NCBI GenBank assembly: GCA_015233565.1
Contig: JADFXM010000035.1
Span: 1 to 64,000, forward strand
DNA from: Candidatus Rifleibacteriota bacterium
GTDB lineage: Bacteria > Muiribacteriota > Ozemobacteria > Ozemobacterales > Ozemobacteraceae
DNA length: 64,000 nucleotides
Direction of reading: 5' to 3'
The translations under genes were made by a program, and so were the position numbers. Positions 26,080 to 34,977 of the stretch are shown one piece after another; the stretch's first letter is position 1; each line of letters starts with the position of its first letter. The notes beneath the pieces were generated by a model. The model had not been told where the DNA came from and searched no databases. It was given only the letters and a program-made list of their open reading frames with translations.

Positions 26080-26129
26080 GGATATCCCACTCGAATTAGA
26101 GGGTCAAGAAGAAAATTTTCCTTCAAATA
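26080..26129 (-). pseudogene. Possible duplicated 5' scrap of the aminotransferase gene
   Basis: On the minus strand this reads KENFLLDPLIRVGYP, similar to KDHFLLDPRIVFLNH at the start of the downstream aminotransferase; 16 bases (ATTTTCTTCTTGACCC) are identical. The frame ends after about 22 codons. Chance similarity is not excluded. Confidence 0.35.
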
Positions 26130-26270
26130 ATAGTAATCATTTTATCTGTATAGTCCGACTTAACCTCTTGAAAACTGCACACTATGCTGATTGCAACACG
26201 ATTCGAAGAAAATCACTTTGAGGGGAAGCAAATCACTATTAAATCAGGCATTGAGCGACTTGGAGAGAAG

Positions 26271-27446
26271 TTAAAAAGGAGCTGTAGAGGTATAATAACC
26301 TACGAACAGAGCTTTTCCATGTTTCAAGGGAATTGTTTGCATTCTGATTTTTTCAAGGCCATTTTCAGAGCATTTTTTCGAAAAAAGATCGATGTCCACC
26401 AACTTCATGATTGAAGTTAGTCTCTCAAGACTGGAGTATTTTGTTGGTGTTACAGGCGGAGCTTCCTTGCTTGACATCTGCAGAGCAGCGATAAAAGTTC
26501 CTCCGGGCAATATACTTTTTCGGATACTGTCTAAAGCATGCTCAACGTTTACATATTCGAATACCAGAGGTGCAAAAACTATGGAAACAGGGGCAATGGA
26601 AAATGACGGCGCGGTGAAATCCTTCTCAATTAAATCGAGATGGGGAATTTGGTGTGAAAAACGTTCTTTAAGAATTTGCAGATAAGCTGAGTTGATGTCG
26701 ACACCAACAACGCGTTTCGTCACAGATGCTGAAATGTGCTTAAATCCATTTCCAGTACAACATCCTAAAACTGCCAAAGAAGTCGGTCTAAACTCTGCAA
26801 GGATTGCCCCAAACAAATCGCTCAATACCAGCAGTTGTCCAACGTCTGGGGAGGCCATGTGCGCTTCATAGTCGTGTGCAGGTATTTCCAGCCAGGGATT
26901 TACCTTTTCTTCGGAAACCGGTGTTCCCAAAATAGTGTGTTCTATTTCGCTTGTCGAAGTGTTTGATGGGGTCATTCCTGGGGTGACCAGGGGCGTTTCC
27001 CAAAATACGACGTCTGGAAGCGGGTTTTGATAGTATGGTGCAATTCGCTTGAATCCCAACTTTTCATAAAGTGACATGGCTTCATTAAGCCTATCCAAGG
27101 TATCCAAGCGCATTGATTTGTAGCCGAGACTTACGCCCTCTCTGATGATTTGTACCGCCAAGGAACGTCCGATTCCTTTTCCCTTGAATTGGGGTCTGAC
27201 AAAAAGTCGCTTCATCTCGCACACATTTTCTTCGAGTTTTCTCAAGGCAACGCACCCCGCGACCAATTCCCCTTCGCGCGCGATCAACAAAGCACCTTTC
27301 GGGGGTGCATATTTTCCTGGAAGGGTTTTCAACTCTTCCTCAAATCCTTGAAAACACAGATCAACAGCAAGAAACTTTGCATACTCCTGGAAAAGTCGTC
27401 GGACTTCTTCAATTTCCTCAACAGTTGTTACATGTTTAATTTCCAT
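26271..27446 (-). CDS. GNAT acetyltransferase-methyltransferase fusion
   Basis: A 391-residue two-domain protein. Residues 1-155 are a GNAT N-acyltransferase: CEMKRLFVRPQFKGKGIGRS is the acetyl-CoA loop and LYEKLGFKRI the end motif. A linker rich in Thr/Pro/Ser (about 155-185) leads to a class I SAM methyltransferase at ~200-391 with SLAVLGCCTGNGFKHI as the glycine-rich motif I, then VVGVDINSAYL and DLIEKDF. The order suggests two modifications of one substrate. CAAAGGGG precedes ATG 27446. No known fixed fusion comes to mind. Confidence 0.8.
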   Translation of the reverse strand: MEIKHVTTVEEIEEVRRLFQEYAKFLAVDLCFQGFEEELKTLPGKYAPPKGALLIAREGELVAGCVALRKLEENVCEMKRLFVRPQFKGKGIGRSLAVQIIREGVSLGYKSMRLDTLDRLNEAMSLYEKLGFKRIAPYYQNPLPDVVFWETPLVTPGMTPSNTSTSEIEHTILGTPVSEEKVNPWLEIPAHDYEAHMASPDVGQLLVLSDLFGAILAEFRPTSLAVLGCCTGNGFKHISASVTKRVVGVDINSAYLQILKERFSHQIPHLDLIEKDFTAPSFSIAPVSIVFAPLVFEYVNVEHALDSIRKSILPGGTFIAALQMSSKEAPPVTPTKYSSLERLTSIMKLVDIDLFSKKCSENGLEKIRMQTIPLKHGKALFVGYYTSTAPF

Positions 27447-27646
27447 TTTTTTCCCCTTTGAGAATAACCTTCAACAGCTGTTCAATTCACCCTTGTTATA
27501 TCAATCCTACGAAATAATAACGTAACTTTTTCGAAGGTTTACAGCGCCAGGGGCTTGATCAAACCTATCAATTTGCCTGATTACATATTATTGGTATTAG
27601 ACGTATCCAGCAGACTGGGTGGAATCTTCAGGGTCCACATTTTTCA

Positions 27647-29062
27647 CTACTGGCTAGGCGAAAGCACCTCATTATATTCCTCAGTTTGCAAGTTTCCTTG
27701 AACTTCTGGCTGTCCCTTCAGTAGTATCGAGCATAATGGGCCTGTCATCATCGTTGTGGCGAGAGCCATGAGGATCATCATTGCAAAGAGCTGTTGGGAT
27801 ATTACTCCTAACTCCAAGCCGATGTTAAGTACGATCAGTTCCATCAGGCCACGAGTATTCATAAGCGTTCCCATTACCATGGATTTTCGGATGTCCATTC
27901 CGGAATAATAAGCGGCTAAAAATGCTCCGCCAAGTTTTCCCACAGAAGCTACAATAATTATTAACGCGCAAATCAGCCAGTTATTTGTGCCGGATAAGAG
28001 GTCCACGCGAGTCTGCATGCCGGTAAAGGCAAAAAATGCAGGGAGCAGTAATACCGTAACACCGGATTCCAACTGTTTGGCAAAAGCTTTTGCGACAACG
28101 CTGTTATGGGGAATCACAGCTCCAAAAAGGAACGCTCCGAAAATTGCGTGAATTCCTATTTTTTCTGTGATAAGTGCGGAAATCAGCAAGCAGGAGTAAA
28201 TAAAGATTGTTGCTTCTCTGGACAAACGATCTGATTCCCAGCGCATGATAATATTCCTTAAAAGAGGACGAACGATGAAAAACATGGAGAGAATATACAA
28301 TGTTGCGCCAATAGTGACCCAAAGCCCACTTCCCATTTGAGCTTTTGCAATCCCGACAACTATTGCGAGCAAAAGCCATGCCGTTACATCGCCTATTGCG
28401 GCGCTGCTTAGGGCAATCACTCCAAGTTCGCTTGTTTGCATTCCTCTGTCAGTTAATATTCTCGCCAAAACGGGGAAGGCTGTAATGGACATTGCTACGC
28501 CAAGAAAAAGAGCAAAGGGTGTGAAGGATATTCCTGATACAGATAAGCCGGGATAAAGAAAAACGGCCAAGATAGTACCAAAAAGAAATGGAACGACTAT
28601 ACTGGAATGCGAAATAATCATTGCGCAACTGAAACGAGCTTTAAACAGATCCAGATTTAATTCCAATCCAACCACAAACATGTACAACAAAACGCCGAGT
28701 TGCGCAATAACACTTAAATACGGTGCCACAAGAGGCGGAAGAATCCATGAGGAATATTCACTTCCTAAAAGTGATGGGCCAAGGCAAATTCCAGCTAATA
28801 CTTCACCGATAACCGGCGGCTGACCAAAAAACGCGGCGATTCTTGAAAGAACAATTCCGAGAATGATAACTGAAACAAGCGCAAAAAGAACTCGCAGCAA
28901 GACATTCTCTTTTTTTTCAATCGACACTGCTGAAATACTAGCAATTTTTTCACCGATAGATGGAATTTTTTCACCATATTGGCAAATCAAAAAAATTGCT
29001 CCAACTGCTAGAACCGTTATTATCAACGAAACTAACGCGCCCTTTATTATTTCCCTGCCCAC
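27647..29062 (-). CDS. Cation:proton antiporter, CPA2 family
   Basis: A 471-residue membrane protein with an N-terminal helix, a short loop, then about twelve helices of the Na+/H+ or K+/H+ exchanger fold. FGQPPVIGEVLAGICLGPSLLG, LYMFVVGLELNLD, AMSITAFPVLARIL, SSAAIGDVTAWLLLA (with the conserved Asp) and NTRGLMELIVLNIG are family landmarks. No RCK/TrkA-N regulatory domain follows. Start is GTG 29062 with GAGAGG upstream. A 217-bp element lies in its promoter region. It likely exchanges monovalent cations for protons and may work with the membrane pyrophosphatases in ion homeostasis. Confidence 0.9.
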   Translation of the reverse strand: MGREIIKGALVSLIITVLAVGAIFLICQYGEKIPSIGEKIASISAVSIEKKENVLLRVLFALVSVIILGIVLSRIAAFFGQPPVIGEVLAGICLGPSLLGSEYSSWILPPLVAPYLSVIAQLGVLLYMFVVGLELNLDLFKARFSCAMIISHSSIVVPFLFGTILAVFLYPGLSVSGISFTPFALFLGVAMSITAFPVLARILTDRGMQTSELGVIALSSAAIGDVTAWLLLAIVVGIAKAQMGSGLWVTIGATLYILSMFFIVRPLLRNIIMRWESDRLSREATIFIYSCLLISALITEKIGIHAIFGAFLFGAVIPHNSVVAKAFAKQLESGVTVLLLPAFFAFTGMQTRVDLLSGTNNWLICALIIIVASVGKLGGAFLAAYYSGMDIRKSMVMGTLMNTRGLMELIVLNIGLELGVISQQLFAMMILMALATTMMTGPLCSILLKGQPEVQGNLQTEEYNEVLSPSQ

Positions 29063-29146
29063 GAAAATTCCTCTCTTAAAAAAAGAATGGTATTGGTAAG
29101 CAACCTATATGCCAGATTATCATGAGATATCTTTATAAATCGAATA

Positions 29147-29363
29147 ATACCAATTTCAATTAGTTCGTTCATCTGACCTATTTTGTGCTTCAGGACTGCG
29201 GAAAATGGAGTTGGGTCTGACAGAAATGAATGCTCCAACCGTCCAGTAAGGGCTTCTTATTTTCATAAAAGTTCCGTGTTTTCTTGGAAAATATGCCGAT
29301 CCCACTTCATTTTGATCAAATCAATGTTCTGGGGGTGATGCACCTATTTTTTGAGATTGGTAT
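29147..29363 (+). repeat. 217-bp inverted-end element, copy 4
   Basis: Full-length copy, closest to copy 3 at 23613-23829. It sits in the divergent intergenic region between the antiporter gene and the hppA operon. No other feature is seen between 29063 and 29510 apart from this element. Confidence 0.9.
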
Positions 29364-29556
29364 AACTTCATTAGAAGTAACGGCGATGTGAAATAGAATT
29401 CAAGTATCGAAGAGGCTATCAATTTGGTTGCAGAAATCGTTTGCCGATTGACGGCAATTTAATAGCATGTAGAATAGACAAGTGGGAGAATAATCATTAA
29501 TATTCTAAGCGGATTCAGATGCTCTGTACTCCGATCTCGAACGGCCAGCGGCCACG

Positions 29557-29760
29557 ATGAGCTGCGAACTTGCTATTTCGCTCGATCCTGCCGAGAAGGA
29601 AGGTTTCATCAGCTTGGAATTTCTGATCCATGGCAAAATATCGGGAGATTTGCAGGAGTTGCTGAATTTTTGGCAAGGGATTAATCTCCCCCTTTCAAAT
29701 TCAAAAAAAACAATCTTGACTTGCGAAATCGATGGGATTATCCTCAAGTCTGAAAAGTAA
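29557..29760 (+). CDS. Possible small protein or gene remnant
   Basis: An open frame of 67 codons from ATG 29557 (opening at 29512 without a start) that ends 35 bp before the next gene. There is no ribosome binding site, and an overlapping frame is open on the other strand. The sequence (LEFLIHGKISGDLQELL) has coding-like character but no family I know. It may be the surviving 3' end of a truncated gene. Confidence 0.3.
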   Translation: MSCELAISLDPAEKEGFISLEFLIHGKISGDLQELLNFWQGINLPLSNSKKTILTCEIDGIILKSEK

Positions 29761-29795
29761 ATTCCAATCAAATTATTCACAGAGGGGAAATCACG

Positions 29796-30623
29796 ATGTC
29801 CAACGTTAATCTAGTATTAAGCCTTCCGAATGGTGTGATCACGGCCACGAGTCTTGGTATACCGGGCCTAGCTTGGCACCGTAGCCCTGGTACGAGCGGC
29901 AAGTTCCACGGGCACTCCATTCAAATTGACCTCGCGCTGAAGGATGGCTATCCGGATTTCAAGTATTTGGATGAAGGCGGTTGGCGCGATACAGCAGCCG
30001 ATACGCACATGGCTCTTGACGCCATTCGAACTGGCAAGCGCACGAAGACGGCACTCTCCAACAGTGCATTCAATTGTACTCCATTGTCTGCATACGAGCA
30101 CGTTTACCTGGCGAAGTCGAGTGGCGTTCTCCTTGAAATGCAGAAGGGCGAACGTCTCATTCAGTTCAAAGCACATGCTTCGGCAGAGAATCTCTCGCCG
30201 AATCAGGTCGCTGAAATTGCAGGTTTGCCCCAAATGGACGTTCGTCGTCCCCGATTTTACCTGGTAATCGGCCCGATTGAAATGCTGGTGCTTTCCAATC
30301 TGACCCCATCGGAGTATGTCTGGTATGCCACACATCGCTCGGGGAAAGTCTTTCGAAAGGTGCTGTTTGCCGAACTGAGCCATCATACAGCTGATCTTGC
30401 AGCCCGGGAAATTTTTGAGGATGCAATCAAAGTATTGTCTGAGACGCCCATGAAGAAGACCAAAACCATCAAAACGGGAGAGTGCTTTGCACGCATGCCG
30501 TATTCAGGCTGGAAAGGCTATCGGGAAGATGCTGAGGGAGGACTATACGCTGGAGATCGCGAAGCTGTCTATCTTTGGCGTTTTCCCAAGGAGATTCCCC
30601 ACGCGTGGGACCGCGCCAATTAA
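29796..30623 (+). CDS. Unknown protein in the hppA operon
   Basis: A 275-residue, probably cytoplasmic protein without signal peptide or membrane segment. AGAGGGG precedes ATG 29796. I recognise no domain; notable parts are an Asp/His-rich region GWRDTAADTHMALDAI around residue 62-77 and a C-terminal YSGWKGYREDAEGGLYAG. Its stop codon lies 12 bp before the hppA start, and hppA's ribosome site begins directly after the stop, so the two are cotranscribed. A role linked to pyrophosphate or to pump regulation is only a guess from position. Codon and base composition match hppA (GC higher than flanks), suggesting that both arrived together. Confidence 0.7.
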   Translation: MSNVNLVLSLPNGVITATSLGIPGLAWHRSPGTSGKFHGHSIQIDLALKDGYPDFKYLDEGGWRDTAADTHMALDAIRTGKRTKTALSNSAFNCTPLSAYEHVYLAKSSGVLLEMQKGERLIQFKAHASAENLSPNQVAEIAGLPQMDVRRPRFYLVIGPIEMLVLSNLTPSEYVWYATHRSGKVFRKVLFAELSHHTADLAAREIFEDAIKVLSETPMKKTKTIKTGECFARMPYSGWKGYREDAEGGLYAGDREAVYLWRFPKEIPHAWDRAN

Positions 30624-30635
30624 TTGGAGTCATCA

Positions 30636-33107
30636 ATGAAAAACCATAAAGTGATCTTAGGACTACGTTTTGTTTTCATTTTCGGACTGCTCCTCTGGGG
30701 TCTTGCACTTGCTCTCCCGGTCGAGGCTGCGGACATCGCTTCGCCTACCCATCACGGAGGTGAAGCCAATCTGGTCCTTCCGCGGTTGGACGATCCCTCG
30801 CTCGGAACTTTTTGCTACATGACAGGACACACTCTTCTCTTTGGAGGTCTGATTATCTGCCTGTTGGGATTGGGTTTCGGCCTCTTTATGTTTGTTCAGA
30901 TGAAGCGGTTGCCTGTGCATCGTGCTATGCTGGAGATTTCCGAACTGATCTACGAGACATGCAAAACCTACCTCATTACGCAAGGGAAGTTTCTTGCTAT
31001 ACTTTGGTTGTTGATTGGAGTGATTATAGTCGCTTACTTCGGGTTCATCCAACACATGGAAAACACTAGAGTGGCTATCATTCTGGCTTTCAGCATACTA
31101 GGAATCGCTGGGTCGTATGGTGTTGCGTGGTTTGGAATTCGAATGAACACTTTCGCCAATTCGCGTACGGCATTTGCCTCGCTCGCCGGCAAAGGGTATC
31201 CATGCTACTCGATCCCGCTGCAGGCAGGGTTATCCATCGGGATGCTACTAATTTCCGTGGAATTGTTCATGATGCTCGCGATCCTACTCTTCATTCCCGG
31301 AGATTTGGCCGGGGCCTGCTTTATCGGTTTTGCGATCGGCGAATCTCTGGGTGCTTCCGCGCTCAGAATCGCCGGGGGGATTTTTACGAAGATTGCCGAC
31401 ATCGGCAGCGATTTGATGAAAATTGTTTTTAAAATCAAGGAAGATGATGCACGCAACCCTGGCGTAATTGCGGATTGCACAGGCGATAACGCTGGAGATT
31501 CGGTCGGTCCGACTGCGGACGGATTTGAAACCTATGGCGTTACCGGCGTAGCACTCATCACCTTCATTATGCTTGCGGTGCCTTCGGCCGCAGTGCAGGT
31601 TCAATTGCTCGTATGGATTTTCGCGATGCGCGTAATGATGGTAGTGACATCGGCGGGAAGCTATTTCCTTAACGAGCACTTCATGAAACCCCGGTATGGT
31701 GAGGCTAGAAAATTCGACTTCGAACATCCGCTCACGTCGCTCGTTTGGATAACATCCATCACCTCAGTCATCGTCACGTATATCATTAGTGCGGTCTTGA
31801 TTTTCCACCTCGGAGACGGTTCCCTCTGGTGGAAGCTCGCCAGCATCATCACCTGTGGTACATTGGCCGGGGCAATCATTCCCGAAGTGGTTAAGGTCTT
31901 TACATCGGTGAACTCTCGGCACGTGCGTGAAGTGGTCAATTCATCCCGCGAAGGTGGAGCATCGCTCAACATACTTTCGGGTCTCACCGCGGGAAATTTC
32001 AGCGGCTACTGGCTTGGTATGACAATTGTGGCTCTGATGTCCGTGGCATACTACGTAAGCCTTGGAGTCGCACCGAACATCATGCAAGCACCAGCGGTTT
32101 TCGCGTTCGGCTTGGTGGCATTTGGTTTTCTGGGCATGGGACCGGTAACTATAGCGGTCGACTCCTACGGCCCGGTAACAGACAACGCACAGTCCGTCTA
32201 CGAATTGTCATTGATCGAAACACTTCCTAACATTACGGAAGAAATCAAAAAAGATTTTGGCTTTACACCTGATTTCACTCTTTCCAAGGAACTCCTCGAA
32301 GAGAATGATGGCGCAGGGAATACATTTAAAGCCACAGCTAAGCCGGTCCTCATCGGCACTGCAGTCGTTGGAGCTACCACGATGATTTTTTCCATTATCA
32401 TGACACTTACAAACGGTTTAACTGAGCACATGACCAGTCTCTCGCTGATGCACCCACCGTTCCTGCTCGGTCTCATTTCGGGTGGCGCGATCATTTACTG
32501 GTTCAGTGGAGCCTCCACCCAAGCGGTCGTCGCAGGCGCTTATGCGGCAGTGGAATTCATCAAAGCGAACATCAAACTCGCCACCACGGAAAAAGCCTCG
32601 ATTGAGGACAGCAAACGAGTGGTCGAAATCTGCACGCTCTATGCGCAAAAAGGAATGTGGAACATTTTCCTGGCGGTATTCTTCACCACGCTTTCTTTTG
32701 CCTGCATCGATCCATTCTTTTTCATCGGCTACTTGATCTCCATAGCTCTGTTTGGTCTTTATCAAGCCATCTTTATGGCTAACGCTGGCGGAGCCTGGGA
32801 TAACGCCAAGAAAATAGTTGAGACGGAATTGCAAGCCAAAGGGACCGAACTTCATGATGCGTGTGTCGTCGGCGACACAGTTGGCGATCCATTCAAAGAC
32901 ACCAGCTCTGTAGCTATGAACCCGATTATCAAGTTCACTACACTCTTCGGCTTGCTGGCAGTCGAAATGGCTGCCGGCCTGGTGGCAGGCGGGCAGCCCG
33001 GTCTGACGCATGTGCTCGCGGCGATCTTCTACGTTATATCTGTAGTGTTCGTATACCGCTCGTTCTACAGCATGCGCATCACCCCCCGCAGGGAGTTGGA
33101 ATTGTAG
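30636..33107 (+). CDS. hppA: Membrane-bound proton-translocating pyrophosphatase, K+-independent type
   Basis: An 823-residue integral membrane ion pump that couples PPi hydrolysis to ion export. Family motifs: AGGIFTKIADIGSDLM, EDDARNPGVIADCTGDNAGD, GFETYGVTG with the pump-gate Glu, VTDNAQ, GNTFKATAK and VVGDTVGDPFKDTSS. The Lys in GNTFKA stands where K+-dependent enzymes have Ala, so it should be K+-independent, most likely H+-pumping. It is longer than usual (about 680-770), partly from an N-terminal hydrophobic leader and an extra helix. Start ATG 30636 with GGAG seven bases upstream, not the TTG directly after the previous stop. A second, separate pyrophosphatase begins at the right edge. 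Confidence 0.93.
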   Translation: MKNHKVILGLRFVFIFGLLLWGLALALPVEAADIASPTHHGGEANLVLPRLDDPSLGTFCYMTGHTLLFGGLIICLLGLGFGLFMFVQMKRLPVHRAMLEISELIYETCKTYLITQGKFLAILWLLIGVIIVAYFGFIQHMENTRVAIILAFSILGIAGSYGVAWFGIRMNTFANSRTAFASLAGKGYPCYSIPLQAGLSIGMLLISVELFMMLAILLFIPGDLAGACFIGFAIGESLGASALRIAGGIFTKIADIGSDLMKIVFKIKEDDARNPGVIADCTGDNAGDSVGPTADGFETYGVTGVALITFIMLAVPSAAVQVQLLVWIFAMRVMMVVTSAGSYFLNEHFMKPRYGEARKFDFEHPLTSLVWITSITSVIVTYIISAVLIFHLGDGSLWWKLASIITCGTLAGAIIPEVVKVFTSVNSRHVREVVNSSREGGASLNILSGLTAGNFSGYWLGMTIVALMSVAYYVSLGVAPNIMQAPAVFAFGLVAFGFLGMGPVTIAVDSYGPVTDNAQSVYELSLIETLPNITEEIKKDFGFTPDFTLSKELLEENDGAGNTFKATAKPVLIGTAVVGATTMIFSIIMTLTNGLTEHMTSLSLMHPPFLLGLISGGAIIYWFSGASTQAVVAGAYAAVEFIKANIKLATTEKASIEDSKRVVEICTLYAQKGMWNIFLAVFFTTLSFACIDPFFFIGYLISIALFGLYQAIFMANAGGAWDNAKKIVETELQAKGTELHDACVVGDTVGDPFKDTSSVAMNPIIKFTTLFGLLAVEMAAGLVAGGQPGLTHVLAAIFYVISVVFVYRSFYSMRITPRRELEL

Positions 33108-33367
33108 ATACACCTTCAGCTGATTTTAAAATCCCGCCAAAGCGGGGTGACTATCAAACCAGCTCTGGGCAACAAAATGATTCCGATATCACCCGATTAA
33201 GGGGCGTAATCGGATGAAGATGTGGACAAAAAAACGTTCATGTTGTTAGGCTTTCCTATTCCCCGTGACACATGTCGCGGGGGATAGAAATTTTAGCTGT
33301 TCTTTCCCACTTTCGTGTAAAATAAAAAAGTAATCCTATGCAAGGGCTAATGGGTGGAGTTTTCGCC
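33108..33367. other. Intergenic stretch after hppA with two hairpins
   Basis: cccgc/gcggg at 33132-33145 and an imperfect palindrome ccccgtgacac..atgtcgcgggg at about 33261-33283. Neither has a clean T run, so terminator function is uncertain. I see no gene. Confidence 0.4.
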
Positions 33368-33594
33368 TTAAACCGAAGTTCCCGAGTGAAAAAGCCCTCT
33401 TGTTATGACCTGAAGCCAAAAAGAAGCCTTTTTTGCCTGCTTTTTCTGTCCATGTAAATTTGACGCCTGAAAATAGTATTTGAAGATGGTTTCAAGGGTT
33501 TTCCTACTGTCCAGTAAAAACCGTCTGAAAAATGCCTTAAATTCGTTTACAGATCAGGATTTCAATAGATTTTGCGTCCGGAACTTCGGCTTAA
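33368..33594. repeat. 227-bp unit with 15-bp inverted ends
   Basis: ttaaaccgaagttcc at 33368-33382 and ggaacttcggcttaa at 33580-33594 are inverted repeats with one mismatch. The interior is non-coding. Size and ends suggest another MITE-like element; only this one copy lies in the window. Confidence 0.5.
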
Positions 33595-34058
33595 AACAAA
33601 GGACCGGTGATTGAAGAGTTTGCCGATCAGGAAGTGCTGGAGACCTCGCTGCGGATGATCCGATTCCGGTAGGATTCATGCTTCCGAACAGCTTTACCCC
33701 TCACTTGTTTGAAGCTGTGGTTCAAAAGAGGTTGAGTTGAACAAGCTGATTTTTTCGAAATTTCAATTTAGAATGAAATGTGACATTTTCGGCCGAAAAT
33801 TCCAGGTTGCGATTTCGTCATCTGATAAGCACAAAGCAGATGTGCAGGTCTCGCAATCGAGATGCTGTAGCCCCCTGCTTAAGAATACTTAACATTTTTC
33901 TAAGCAAAATTTACTCGCAACTATTGAGAAAGGTGCTATACTGGAAGTAATAGAATTTGTAATCAAGTTGACGCCGAGAAACCGCCGAACCGATCGATTT
34001 TCATCCTTTTTGTTTTTCCCGTCATCGTCCCCTCCTCTCCATAGAAAGGAGCTTCCAC
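33595..34058. other. Intergenic stretch, possible gene relic
   Basis: A short open run after 33600 reads PVIEEFADQEVLETSLRMI before a stop and could be a relic. AAAGGAG at about 34045-34051 is the ribosome site of the next gene. No other feature is seen. Confidence 0.35.
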
Positions 34059-34889
34059 ATGAAGCGGTTTGCTCTAATAATGGTGATGCTTTTAATCGTC
34101 TCCCCCTCATATGCACTTTTCTGTCAGGACTGTGGAACCCAGGTTTCCGAGACAGCTAATTTCTGCTCTCAATGCGGCAATCGTATTACAGGAGCCTTTC
34201 CCGCATCGCAGGAAATGAGTGAATACGCTCCTCCTCCGATTCAGCATTCTGCGGGGTTTGCTCTCCAGGTTCCCACACGGTCGGAGGTTCCTATCCCAAC
34301 ATTTCACGTCAATCCTTCTGGACTGGTCGTCCCAGCAATCCTTTCCGGTCTTAGAAAGACGCTATTAAGTGCGCATTTCCCCGTCAGTACCCCGCTCCTG
34401 GGTTTGGCCCTACTTGCGAGTATTGTGCAATCATCGGATAGGCCGCTTGACAATGGAATTTCTGTATCTCCTCCCTTATATGTCGCACCTGAGGCTGATG
34501 GCGTTGTAATCGAACGAGGCGAGACTCACTATCCGATATGGGGTGCAGGATGTTCGCAGGTATTCGTTCCATCAGTGTTTCAGGAAAATCCTATCAAAGT
34601 GGTTGTATCAGATCATTACGGGTCATTTTCCCGACCTAATGTGTGGGCAAACAGAATCGCCCAAATTCCTTATGGAGGAACCTATAGAAGCATTCAACCC
34701 GGTCATCGCTATTACACTGAGAAGACCCCTATCATTCGAGGGGGTAGTTCGGCCAGTCCTCGCTATCGGACGGCCCACATCGACCGAGCTCATGATTCCC
34801 GCCACGCTATGTCCGGACATCCCATTGTTTCCCGATCCTCCTCCGGTCATCATCGTGGAGGCAACCGAAGGTTCGCATCATCAAGGTAG
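34059..34889 (+). CDS. Secreted zinc-ribbon protein of unknown function
   Basis: A 276-residue protein with a signal peptide (MKRFALIMVMLLIVSPSYA) followed at once by a zinc ribbon CQDCG-x12-CSQCG (about residues 22-40). Zinc ribbons of this kind normally sit at the N-terminus of cytoplasmic or membrane proteins; here the ribbon would lie outside the cytoplasm. A weakly hydrophobic part near residues 105-125 may be a membrane segment. The C-terminal ~60 residues are rich in Arg, Ser, His and Gly. No known domain beyond the ribbon. AAAGGAG precedes ATG 34059. Confidence 0.7.
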   Translation: MKRFALIMVMLLIVSPSYALFCQDCGTQVSETANFCSQCGNRITGAFPASQEMSEYAPPPIQHSAGFALQVPTRSEVPIPTFHVNPSGLVVPAILSGLRKTLLSAHFPVSTPLLGLALLASIVQSSDRPLDNGISVSPPLYVAPEADGVVIERGETHYPIWGAGCSQVFVPSVFQENPIKVVVSDHYGSFSRPNVWANRIAQIPYGGTYRSIQPGHRYYTEKTPIIRGGSSASPRYRTAHIDRAHDSRHAMSGHPIVSRSSSGHHRGGNRRFASSR

Positions 34890-34977
34890 TTCGAATTGAT
34901 GCAGCCGACTGTGTGGCACTCGTTTTTATGTTGACAAAGAAGTTTAAATGGAACAGCAGAGTTAGTTTGTTCTTGGG

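Noticed and set aside
29505..29780. 91-codon minus-strand frame before the hppA operon
   Set aside because: No ribosome site, Ser/Ile-rich and opposite another weak frame; neither is convincing.
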